Made by a program: the position numbers and the translations under genes. This document shows positions 9,214 to 16,478 of a stretch of 64,000 nt of DNA, piece by piece (within the stretch, counting starts at the first letter, position 1; each line of letters opens with the position of its first letter). Origin of the DNA: Chitinophaga sp. Ak27 (GTDB lineage Bacteria; Bacteroidota; Bacteroidia; Chitinophagales; Chitinophagaceae); NCBI RefSeq assembly GCF_012726295.1, contig NZ_JABAOB010000001.1, forward strand, positions 1,116,001-1,180,000. The letters run 5' to 3'. Below the pieces are notes generated by a model. It worked only from the letters and a program-made list of their open reading frames with translations, ran no database searches and was not told the DNA's origin.

Positions 9214-9567
9214 TTAATGTACGCCATCACCTTTAGCGATTTGCCGTACCTCCACTGTATTGCCATCGCCCTGCAAAATGGGACAGCCCTTTGCAAACTC
9301 CACAGCTTCTTCCACTGAACCGGCTTTTACGATAATGTAGCCGCCAATGGTTTCTTTTATCTCGCCGAAAGGACCATTGGTCACGGTTCTATTGGCATGT
9401 ACCACCTTCGCATCTGCGAAAGGAAGACCATTGCCGCCTACAAATTTGTTTTGTGCGGCAATACCACCGATCCAGTCCATGGTTTGTTTCATCCATATCT
9501 GGTTTTGTTCCGGAGAGGCTATCTTATGGCCGTCTTCATGTCTGAAAATCAGGATAAACTCTTGCAT
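9214..9567 (-). CDS. YCII-related (DGPF-domain) protein
   Basis: A 117-residue protein with the YCII-like ferredoxin-type fold: EFILIFRHEDG at the N-terminus, then NRTVTNGPFGEIKETIGGYIIVKAGSVEEAVEFAKGCP. The NGPF segment is the DGPF-type signature of the subgroup that is genetically paired with ECF42 sigma factors. Its biochemical activity is not established; it may act as sensor or enzyme in the circuit of the neighbouring sigma factor. A 16-bp inverted repeat lies 16 bp upstream of its start. It is the promoter-proximal gene of the minus-strand run. Confidence 0.88.
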   Translation of the reverse strand: MQEFILIFRHEDGHKIASPEQNQIWMKQTMDWIGGIAAQNKFVGGNGLPFADAKVVHANRTVTNGPFGEIKETIGGYIIVKAGSVEEAVEFAKGCPILQGDGNTVEVRQIAKGDGVH

Positions 9568-9583
9568 TGTTGTACGTTTTAAT

Positions 9584-9599
9584 GTTATACCTGTATAAC
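9584..9599. promoter_or_regulatory. Inverted repeat upstream of the YCII/ECF42 genes, possible operator
   Basis: GTTATAC and its exact complement GTATAAC are separated by two bases, 16 bp upstream of the YCII start codon. Size and placement fit a dimeric regulator site or part of a self-regulated promoter. No bound protein can be named. Confidence 0.4.
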
Positions 9600-9641
9600 A
9601 AATGGTTTTGTACGGATTGGACAGGGTATTTGGATTTTTTT

Positions 9642-9661
9642 GCGGCCGCCGGCCGCGGCCG
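9642..9661. other. GC-only palindromic block in the YCII-LacI intergenic region
   Basis: Twenty consecutive G/C bases inside an otherwise AT-rich divergent intergenic region. It contains the palindromes GCGGCCGC (9642-9649) and CGGCCGCGGCCG (9650-9661). It could form a compact hairpin or insulate the two divergent promoters; no function can be shown. Confidence 0.3.
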
Positions 9662-9710
9662 TATAGATATCCTTAATGGGAAGTTAGAAAATTTTCCAAA
9701 AAACTTGCAT

Positions 9711-9726
9711 CCTTAAACGTTTAAGC
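9711..9726. promoter_or_regulatory. LacI-type operator upstream of the regulator gene (autoregulation)
   Basis: CCTTAAACGTTTAAGC contains a perfect 14-bp palindrome with a central CG, the form typical of LacI-family operators. It ends 13 bp before the regulator start codon, so binding would block its own transcription. It differs by one base from the consensus GCTTAAACGTTTAAGC built from the three sites seen in this locus. Confidence 0.7.
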
Positions 9727-9739
9727 ATATTTTTAAGGA

Positions 9740-10762
9740 ATGAAGAAAGTCTCACTAAAAGATATTGCAACTGCAGCCGGCGTATCTACCGCCCTGGTAT
9801 CTTATGTGCTGACGAACAAAGAAAAAGAGGCCCGGGTAGGCGAAGAAATTGCGAAGAAGATCCGGGAAATTGCCCGGAAGCTAAACTATCAGCCTAACCA
9901 TATTGCCCGTAGCCTGAAGAGCGGGCGCTCATTTACCATTGGATTGATAGTGGCAGATATTTCCAACCCATTCTTCGGCCATATTGCGCGAACGATTGAA
10001 GATGAAGCCAAGCGGAATAATTACACCGTTATTTTTGGCAGCTCGGATGAAAATGCTGCTAAGTCGGGCGACCTGGTAAATGTGTTGCTGAACCGGCAGG
10101 TAGATGGCTTGATCATTACTCCTGCCGAAGGGTCGGAGCAACAGCTCCGGCAATTGCAGGCGCAAAATATTCCTTTTGTACTGATCGACCGTTTTTTCCC
10201 GGACATGGCGGCCAGTTACATTACAGTGGATAATTACCAGGGGGCTAAGAAAGCGGTGGAACACCTGATCCGCAAAGGCAGGCAACGGATAGGTATGATC
10301 GCGTATAAAACAACCCTGCATCATATCAGTGAGCGCAAACGCGGCTACCAGGAGGCCCTGCAGGCGCATGGCCATGACGCCGGCCGTAGCCTGTTGAAAA
10401 CCGCCCGCTACTCGCATCTCAAAGAAGATATGCAGCTGGCCATCGATCAGCTGCTCAACAGCCGCCATCGGGCCGATGCCATCTTCTTTGCCACCAACAG
10501 CCTGGCGATAGAGGGATTAAAGTATATCAATGAACGGGGTATCCGTATCCCCGATGAACTGGCCATCATCACGTTCGATGAAACGGATGCGCTGGACCTG
10601 TTCTACTGTCCCGTTACCTTTGTACGGCAACCTATCGCTGAAATGGGTAAAGCCGCTGTACGGGTATTACTGGAACAAATCAATCAACCGCATAAAGGCA
10701 TAGAACATATTTGTATCGATACCACGCTGGTGGTCAGAAAATCCTGTGGCAAACGCCGCTAA
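9740..10762 (+). CDS. LacI-family transcriptional regulator of the pentose locus
   Basis: A 340-residue LacI/GalR-family repressor. The N-terminal helix-turn-helix is clear (SLKDIATAAGVSTALVSYVL, then the hinge helix region YQPNHIARSLKSG). A periplasmic-binding-like effector domain follows from about residue 62 (TIGLIVADISNPFFGHIART, VDGLIITPAEG, IPFVLIDRFFP) and closes with IRIPDELAIITFDE and the PVTFVRQPIAEMGKAAVRVLLEQI region. It precedes the GH172 operon on the same strand. Matching palindromes lie before its own gene, before the operon and before the convergent GH116 gene, so these are its likely targets. The effector is presumably a sugar or sugar acid from the pathway. Confidence 0.93.
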   Translation: MKKVSLKDIATAAGVSTALVSYVLTNKEKEARVGEEIAKKIREIARKLNYQPNHIARSLKSGRSFTIGLIVADISNPFFGHIARTIEDEAKRNNYTVIFGSSDENAAKSGDLVNVLLNRQVDGLIITPAEGSEQQLRQLQAQNIPFVLIDRFFPDMAASYITVDNYQGAKKAVEHLIRKGRQRIGMIAYKTTLHHISERKRGYQEALQAHGHDAGRSLLKTARYSHLKEDMQLAIDQLLNSRHRADAIFFATNSLAIEGLKYINERGIRIPDELAIITFDETDALDLFYCPVTFVRQPIAEMGKAAVRVLLEQINQPHKGIEHICIDTTLVVRKSCGKRR

Positions 10763-10801
10763 CCCGCCACCAGTCATAAACCCGTGTAGTGTGATGCCCA
10801 T

Positions 10802-10817
10802 GCTTAAACGTTAAAGC
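10802..10817. promoter_or_regulatory. LacI-type operator upstream of the GH172 operon
   Basis: GCTTAAACGTTAAAGC matches the local operator consensus at 15 of 16 positions. It ends 33 bp before the GH172 start codon, a position expected for repression of the operon promoter. Confidence 0.65.
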
Positions 10818-10850
10818 TTATTATTCACAGTGATCTAATACCACGTAAAA

Positions 10851-11987
10851 ATGAAAAAACTATTGCTGCTTGTTCTTACCACTTGTGTCAGCGCGGCCAT
10901 CTATGCACAACAACCTTTTAATGGCCTGGATATGAACATGGGTAACCTGTTCCGTTTATCTGACGCTAAAACCCGTTCTATCAGCCCGGAAAACTTGACC
11001 GGCGAACCCGGCAAAGGCGGTATGACACCATTAGACCAGGGCACCGCTAAAAACGCCGCCAGGGAATTAGGTCAAGGATGGAAAGTGAATCCGTTCATCA
11101 ACATCGAGGCCGGAAAAACGGTTACCCTGGCAGAAATGAGCGGGCCCGGCGCCATCCAGCACATCTGGATGACGCCCACCGGCAACTGGCGCTATTCTAT
11201 TCTCCGCATCTACTGGGATGATGAATCCACCCCCTCGGTAGAAGTGCCTGTAGGCGATTTTTTTGGTATGGGCTGGGGAGAATATGCACCGCTCAGTTCC
11301 CTCGCCATATGCGTAAATCCGGGTAGTGCCTTCAACTGCTACTGGGCCATGCCCTTCCGCAAGAAGTGCAAAATCACCATGGAAAATATCAACACCGAAA
11401 GAATGACGCTCTATTACCAGGTAGATTACACTCTTACCCAGGTACCGGAAGATGCCGGCTATTTCCACGCGCAATTCCGCCGCAATAACCCGGTAAAAGG
11501 CGCTGAGTTTACCATGATAGACGGCGTGAAAGGAAAAGGCCAGTACGTAGGCACCTACCTCGCCTGGGGCGTTAACAACAACGGCTGGTGGGGAGAAGGA
11601 GAAATCAAATTCTTCCTGGATGGCGACCGCCAGGCCCCTACCATCTGTGGTACCGGTACGGAAGACTATTTCTGCGGCTCCTACAACTTCGACAACAAAG
11701 GACATTACCAGGAATTTAATACGCCGTATACCGGGCTGCACCAGGTAATCCGTCCCGACGGACTCTATAAATCCCAGCAACGCTTTGGCTTATACCGCTG
11801 GCATATTATGGATCCCATCCGCTTCGAAAAAGAGCTGAAGGTAACCATACAAGACCTGGGCTGGCGCAGTGGCGGGCGGTATCTGCCACAACAATCCGAT
11901 ATCAGCAGCGTAGTGTTCTGGTACCAACGCGAACCACATGCTCCCTTCCCGGCACTACCGGCAAAAAATGATTTGGAAGTAAACTAA
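10851..11987 (+). CDS. Secreted glycoside hydrolase family 172 (DUF2961) enzyme
   Basis: A 378-residue exported protein with a Sec signal peptide ending near IYAQQ. The rest matches the DUF2961/GH172 family: GPGAIQHIWMTPTGNWRYS, the SVEVPVGDFFGMGWGEY strand, and the conserved block TICGTGTEDYFCGSYNF. GH172 members act on fructo- or arabinofuranosides and include difructose-anhydride synthase/hydrolase and exo-acting alpha-D-arabinofuranosidases that attack mycobacterial-type arabinan. As first gene of a LacI-controlled operon that goes on to encode oxidative pentose enzymes, D-arabinofuranosidase activity is the favoured inference. The site of action is the periplasm or cell surface. Confidence 0.88.
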   Translation: MKKLLLLVLTTCVSAAIYAQQPFNGLDMNMGNLFRLSDAKTRSISPENLTGEPGKGGMTPLDQGTAKNAARELGQGWKVNPFINIEAGKTVTLAEMSGPGAIQHIWMTPTGNWRYSILRIYWDDESTPSVEVPVGDFFGMGWGEYAPLSSLAICVNPGSAFNCYWAMPFRKKCKITMENINTERMTLYYQVDYTLTQVPEDAGYFHAQFRRNNPVKGAEFTMIDGVKGKGQYVGTYLAWGVNNNGWWGEGEIKFFLDGDRQAPTICGTGTEDYFCGSYNFDNKGHYQEFNTPYTGLHQVIRPDGLYKSQQRFGLYRWHIMDPIRFEKELKVTIQDLGWRSGGRYLPQQSDISSVVFWYQREPHAPFPALPAKNDLEVN

Positions 11988-12012
11988 CGTATACGCATAA
12001 ACTACCCGGACG

Positions 12013-13566
12013 ATGAGCAGAACCATGTTAACAGGATTACAATTGATCGGCACCAGTTTTTCAGGAGAAGGCGACCATACTTTCCGTGCATTTGACCCGG
12101 TGCAGCAACAATGGCTGCCCACCGAATTCCGGGAAGCCACTGCCGGCGAAATGGATGCCGCTCTCACTTTGGCGGCCAAAGCCTTTCCGCACTACAAAAA
12201 GCTGCCCGCCACCCGGCGCGCAGCTTTCCTGCGAGCCATTGCAACAGAAATCACGGCCTTGGGCGATGAGCTCATCCAGGTGGCCGCTGCAGAAAGCGGT
12301 CTACCTATTGCGCGGCTACAGGGCGAAAGAGACCGCACCACCGGGCAGCTACAATTATTTGCCGACACCATCACCGAAGGCTCCTGGGTCAACGCCCGGA
12401 TCAACACCCAGCCCGATATCCGCCAGCTACAAATACCTATTGGCGTGATCGGCATCTTTGGCGCCAGCAACTTTCCACTCGCCTTTTCAGTGGCAGGCGG
12501 CGATACCACCGCTGCATTGGCCGCCGGTTGTACAGTGGTGTTTAAAGCACATCCCGCGCATCCGCATACCTCTCACCTGGTAGCCACCGCCATCCGTAAG
12601 GCCGCCCTCAGCACGCAAATGCCCGAAGGGGTATTTTCTATGCTGCATGGCACCTCCCATGAAACAGGGCAATACCTGGCCGCACATCCTCTACTGTCCG
12701 CTATCGCATTTACCGGCTCCTTCAAGGGCGGCAAAGCGCTATATGAAACGGCTACACGAAGAGCTACGCCCATCCCGGTGTTTGCTGAAATGGGCAGCGT
12801 AAATCCTGTTTTCTTTCTCCCGGGTATCTTACAGGAAAAAGGAGCCGAACTGGCGCAACAATTCCTGCAATCGGTGACACAGGGCGTTGGACAGTTCTGT
12901 ACCAATCCCGGTATGTTCATCACCGCTAAAGACGGCGCCGGCGCCTTTGTACAGTCGTTGGAACAAGGCATTGCCACGGCAGCTGGCGGGTATATGCTTA
13001 CACCAAGCATACTGGAAGCCTACACCAGCGGTGTGGAACAACTGACCGGGCAAGGCGCGGTGGTACTGGGGAAAGCACCTGTTGCCCCACACCAGGGAAG
13101 TCCCTGCCTGTTACAGGTATCTGTGGCCCAGGCGCTTGAAAATCCCGCGCTCTGTCACGAAGTATTCGGACCTTCCTCCCTTCATATACAAGCTAGCAAT
13201 ATGGAAGAAGTATATCTGCTGGCACAGCGGCTGGAGGGACAACTCACCGTTACCATTCACGGTACGGAAACAGAGCTGGCTGCACATGCCCCCCTGATAG
13301 ATATCTTACGGGAGAAGGCAGGCCGGATCATTGTCAATGGTTTTCCTACAGGCGTAGCCGTTAATCACGCTATGGTACATGGAGGCCCCTGGCCTGCTGC
13401 CACCCCTGCCGCCGGCACTTCTGTAGGTACTGCCGCTATTTACCGCTTCTGCCGGCCGGTATGCTTCCAGGGATTCCCCGCATCAATGCTGCCACCCGAA
13501 TTGCAGGACAGCAATCCTTTGGGTATATGGCGACTGGTAGACGGACATTTTTCAAACACACAATAA
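12013..13566 (+). CDS. Aldehyde dehydrogenase, 2,5-dioxovalerate (alpha-ketoglutarate semialdehyde) type
   Basis: A 517-residue NAD(P)-dependent aldehyde dehydrogenase. The catalytic cysteine is C296 in GQFCTNPGMF and the general base is E259 in FAEMGSVNP; the FGASNFPLAFSVAGGDTTAAL segment marks the cofactor site. These local motifs are those of the ketoglutarate-semialdehyde dehydrogenase group, which carries out the last step of non-phosphorylative pentose or aldarate oxidation, giving 2-oxoglutarate. Its place beside an FAH-family dehydratase and an SDR sugar dehydrogenase supports this. It starts 25 bp after GH172 and ends 6 bp before the SDR gene. Cytoplasmic. Confidence 0.9.
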   Translation: MSRTMLTGLQLIGTSFSGEGDHTFRAFDPVQQQWLPTEFREATAGEMDAALTLAAKAFPHYKKLPATRRAAFLRAIATEITALGDELIQVAAAESGLPIARLQGERDRTTGQLQLFADTITEGSWVNARINTQPDIRQLQIPIGVIGIFGASNFPLAFSVAGGDTTAALAAGCTVVFKAHPAHPHTSHLVATAIRKAALSTQMPEGVFSMLHGTSHETGQYLAAHPLLSAIAFTGSFKGGKALYETATRRATPIPVFAEMGSVNPVFFLPGILQEKGAELAQQFLQSVTQGVGQFCTNPGMFITAKDGAGAFVQSLEQGIATAAGGYMLTPSILEAYTSGVEQLTGQGAVVLGKAPVAPHQGSPCLLQVSVAQALENPALCHEVFGPSSLHIQASNMEEVYLLAQRLEGQLTVTIHGTETELAAHAPLIDILREKAGRIIVNGFPTGVAVNHAMVHGGPWPAATPAAGTSVGTAAIYRFCRPVCFQGFPASMLPPELQDSNPLGIWRLVDGHFSNTQ

Positions 13567-13572
13567 TCAGCT

Positions 13573-14355
13573 ATGGACCTGGGTCTGAAAGATAAAATCA
13601 TCCTCGTTACCGGCGGCGCCAAAGGCATAGGCGCCGCCATTACTAACATACTGGCACAGGAAGGAGCTATTCCCGTTATCATTGGCCGCAATGAAGCCGA
13701 TAACCAGGCCCACCTGCAACATATTCAACAAGCCGGAGGGAAAGGCGCACAGGTTGTAGCGGAGCTCACCGACCCTACCACCTGTGAACAAGCCATTGCC
13801 TCCGTAACTGCCCAATTCGGCAGGATCGACGGACTGGTAAACAATGCCGGCATTAACGATGGCGTAGGACTTAAAACAGGTTCCTATGAAGGGTTTATGC
13901 AATCCCTCCACCGCAACCTGGTACACTATTACCTGATGGCACACCACGCCCTTCCCTTCCTGATTGCCAGCAAAGGCGCTATTGTAAACATTAGCTCCAA
14001 AACCGCTGAAACCGGCCAGGGTAACACCTCCGCTTATGCCGCTGCCAACGGTGGCCGCAATGCCCTCACCCGGGAATGGGCTGTGGAGCTCCGCTCCTTC
14101 GGTATCCGCGTCAACGCCATCATCGTGGCGGAATCATGGACGCCGCTGTATGAAAGCTGGATCAACACCTTCCCGGATAAAACAGCCAAGCTCGCAAGCA
14201 TCGTGGCTAACATACCTTTCGGTAAACGCATGACGCACCCGGAAGAAATTGCACAAACCACTGCGTTCCTGTTGTCAGAAAAATCGAGCCATACCACCGG
14301 GCAACTGATACATGTGGACGGTGGCTATGTACATCTCGACAGGGCGCTGATATAA
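13573..14355 (+). CDS. SDR-family oxidoreductase, probable aldose dehydrogenase, with Lys-to-Asn change in the active site
   Basis: A 260-residue short-chain dehydrogenase. The dinucleotide-binding motif is TGGAKGIG, followed by VNNAGI. The catalytic Ser (S142) and Tyr (Y155) are present with the usual spacing, but the lysine expected four residues after the Tyr is Asn (N159 in YAAANGG; codon AAC). Sequence around it (GQGNTSAYAAANGGRNALTREWAVEL) resembles L-fucose/D-arabinose dehydrogenase-type SDRs. The expected role is oxidation of the free pentose to its lactone, feeding the FAH and aldehyde dehydrogenase steps encoded beside it. It might instead be a sugar-acid dehydrogenase. The N-for-K change may be a feature of its clade or may alter activity. 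Confidence 0.88.
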   Translation: MDLGLKDKIILVTGGAKGIGAAITNILAQEGAIPVIIGRNEADNQAHLQHIQQAGGKGAQVVAELTDPTTCEQAIASVTAQFGRIDGLVNNAGINDGVGLKTGSYEGFMQSLHRNLVHYYLMAHHALPFLIASKGAIVNISSKTAETGQGNTSAYAAANGGRNALTREWAVELRSFGIRVNAIIVAESWTPLYESWINTFPDKTAKLASIVANIPFGKRMTHPEEIAQTTAFLLSEKSSHTTGQLIHVDGGYVHLDRALI

Positions 14356-14378
14356 ACATTCACCTCAATTCCACCGAT

Positions 14379-15611
14379 ATGAAATCTATCCTCCTATCTG
14401 GATGCCTCGCCGCAGGATTGGCCGCCTGTAACAGCGGTACCAAAAACACGGCGCAACATACTGCCACTCCCAGCAACTTCAACGAAGACGTGGCTTTCCT
14501 GCAACAACACCTCCAAAACGTGGTGGTATTAAAACATGCCGGCGACAGCGGCCGCGTAGTAGTAACCGGCGACTACCAGGCCCGTGTAATGACTAGCACC
14601 ACCGGCAGCAACAGCGGTAAAAGCTTTGGCTGGATCAACTACAACCTGGTCGCTTCCGGAAAATATGCGCCCCATATCAACGCATTTGGCGGCGAAGAAC
14701 GCTTCTGGCTGGGGCCAGAAGGAGGACAGTACGCCCTTTTCTTTCCACCGGGAAAACCCTTTGATTTTGCCAACTGGCAAACACCCGGATTGATAGACAC
14801 TGCGCACTATACCGTTACCACGCAATCCGATACCGCCATCACCTACCAGCAAGAGGGCGCCCTGCAGAATTATTCCGGTACCCATTTCCGCCTGCTTATC
14901 AGTCGCACAATCCACCTGCTCAATAACCAGGACATCAACGCAACACTGGGATTTTCATTACCGGCAGGCGTACACAGCGTGGCTTATGAAACTACTAACA
15001 CCCTCACCAACAAAGGCGATAGCACCTGGCAGGAACAAAGCGGCCTCCTGAGCATATGGCTGCTCGGCATGTTCAAACCATCGGACCAAACCGCCGTGGT
15101 AGCTCCTTTCAGGCATATCCCCGACACACAAAAGCACATCACCGATGACTATTTTGGTAAAATAGGTCCCGCTAACCTGCAGGTAAAAGACAGCCTGCTG
15201 CTCCTGCGAGCCGATGGTAAATCACGTGGCAAACTGGGCCTCTCTCCACTCGTAGCAAAAAAAGGGGCAGGCAGTATCGACCTTGCCAATAATACACTCA
15301 CCGTATTATTTTATGAAGTGGTACCAGAAGGACATTACGTTAACGCCAAATGGGAACACCAACAAGAACCGTTTAAAGGCGATGCTGTGAACTGCTACAA
15401 TGATGGTCCACTGGCCGATGGCACACAAATGGGGCCCTTCTATGAAGTGGAATCTTCTTCTGATGCCAAGGCTTTAAAACCTGGCGAAGCCATGACCTAT
15501 AAACAAGTGACGATGCACTTCGAAGGGAGCCGGGAGGCCCTACAGGCAATGGCACAACAACTGTGGCAACTGCCGTTGGAAGAAGTACAACATTTTCTCA
15601 CCAGCAAATAA
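14379..15611 (+). CDS. Lipoprotein of unknown function, DUF6786-like
   Basis: A 410-residue predicted lipoprotein: MKSILLSGCLAAGLAACNSG gives a lipobox LAAC. The mature part is rich in beta-strands, with blocks such as FGGEERFWLGPEGGQYALFF, LLISRTIHLLNN and NCYNDGPLADGTQMGPFYEVES. This resembles uncharacterised Bacteroidota lipoproteins that I recall as DUF6786; the pattern suggests an aldose-epimerase-like beta-sandwich, which is inference only. No catalytic residues can be assigned. It lies inside the pentose operon (23 bp after the SDR gene, 6 bp before the FAH gene), so a role in binding, epimerising or hydrolysing the same sugar is plausible. Confidence 0.65.
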   Translation: MKSILLSGCLAAGLAACNSGTKNTAQHTATPSNFNEDVAFLQQHLQNVVVLKHAGDSGRVVVTGDYQARVMTSTTGSNSGKSFGWINYNLVASGKYAPHINAFGGEERFWLGPEGGQYALFFPPGKPFDFANWQTPGLIDTAHYTVTTQSDTAITYQQEGALQNYSGTHFRLLISRTIHLLNNQDINATLGFSLPAGVHSVAYETTNTLTNKGDSTWQEQSGLLSIWLLGMFKPSDQTAVVAPFRHIPDTQKHITDDYFGKIGPANLQVKDSLLLLRADGKSRGKLGLSPLVAKKGAGSIDLANNTLTVLFYEVVPEGHYVNAKWEHQQEPFKGDAVNCYNDGPLADGTQMGPFYEVESSSDAKALKPGEAMTYKQVTMHFEGSREALQAMAQQLWQLPLEEVQHFLTSK

Positions 15612-15617
15612 ACACAC

Positions 15618-16478
15618 ATGAATATCCTCCACATTTATAAAACTTCCCAGTTCCTCCTGGTAGCGCACGAGGAACAGTACTACTCCATTAATGCCGCCTG
15701 GGATCAATATGTAAACAGACCGGGATTATACCAACATGTGCTTGCAGATATCAACGGCCGTACGCCTGTCTCCAGGAATGCGGCGGCCACTGTGCTCGCC
15801 CACGATTTGCTGGCGCCTATCGGATCGCAGGAAGTATGGGCCGCCGGCGTTACTTACTATCGCAGTCGCACCGCCCGCATGGAAGAATCGGAAATATCCG
15901 GTGGCGCCACCTTCTATGATAAAGTATATGTGGCCGAACGTCCGGAGCTCTTCTTTAAAGCCACTCCCCACCGCGTTTCCGGGCATCAGCAAACCTTATA
16001 TATCCGGGAAGATTCTACCTGGGATGTACCCGAGCCGGAGCTTACCTTATTTGTGAGTAGCCAGGGTACCGTGGAAGGCTATACGATAGGCAACGACATG
16101 AGCTCCCGCAGTATTGAAGGAGAAAATCCGCTGTACCTGCCGCAGGCAAAAGTGTATGAAAAATGTGCGGGACTGGGCCCCTGCCTGATGGTGCCCGACC
16201 AGCCCATCCCGGCCAATACCACCATCAGCATGTCGATTTACCGGCAGGAACAGCTGCAATACAACGACAACGTACCTATCAGCCAGATGAAACGCAGCCA
16301 TGAAGAGCTGGTCCGCTTTCTCTTTAAAGGCTGCGCTTTCCCCACTGGTTGTTACCTGATGACCGGCACCTGCCTTGTACCCGGCAACGACTTCACCCTG
16401 CAGGATCACGACCGCGTTGAAATTAGCATCGATCATATCGGTCAGCTGGTCAACAACATACAAACGCTTCGCGGATAG
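15618..16478 (+). CDS. FAH-family 2-keto-3-deoxy-pentonate dehydratase
   Basis: A 286-residue fumarylacetoacetate-hydrolase-fold enzyme. Metal ligands are visible as E139 and E141 (WDVPEPEL) and D160 (TIGNDMSS), with spacing like that of 2-keto-3-deoxy-D-arabinonate dehydratases and Caulobacter XylX. Other blocks shared with that group are VWAAGVTYYRSRTARMEE, YVAERPELFFKA and GENPLYLPQAKVY. The reaction would convert 2-keto-3-deoxy-pentonate to alpha-ketoglutarate semialdehyde, the substrate of the dehydrogenase encoded earlier in the operon. An alternative is a diketo-acid hydrolase, less likely given the neighbours. Its stop codon abuts that of the convergent GH116 gene with no gap. Cytoplasmic. 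Confidence 0.88.
   Translation: MNILHIYKTSQFLLVAHEEQYYSINAAWDQYVNRPGLYQHVLADINGRTPVSRNAAATVLAHDLLAPIGSQEVWAAGVTYYRSRTARMEESEISGGATFYDKVYVAERPELFFKATPHRVSGHQQTLYIREDSTWDVPEPELTLFVSSQGTVEGYTIGNDMSSRSIEGENPLYLPQAKVYEKCAGLGPCLMVPDQPIPANTTISMSIYRQEQLQYNDNVPISQMKRSHEELVRFLFKGCAFPTGCYLMTGTCLVPGNDFTLQDHDRVEISIDHIGQLVNNIQTLRG

Noticed and set aside
9642..9661. GC block considered as a replication origin or attachment site
   Set aside because: No DnaA-box cluster, integrase gene or flanking direct repeat is visible nearby.
11067..11780. Open frame of 237 codons antisense to GH172
   Set aside because: Complete overlap with a recognised family member on the other strand, with no recognisable domain.
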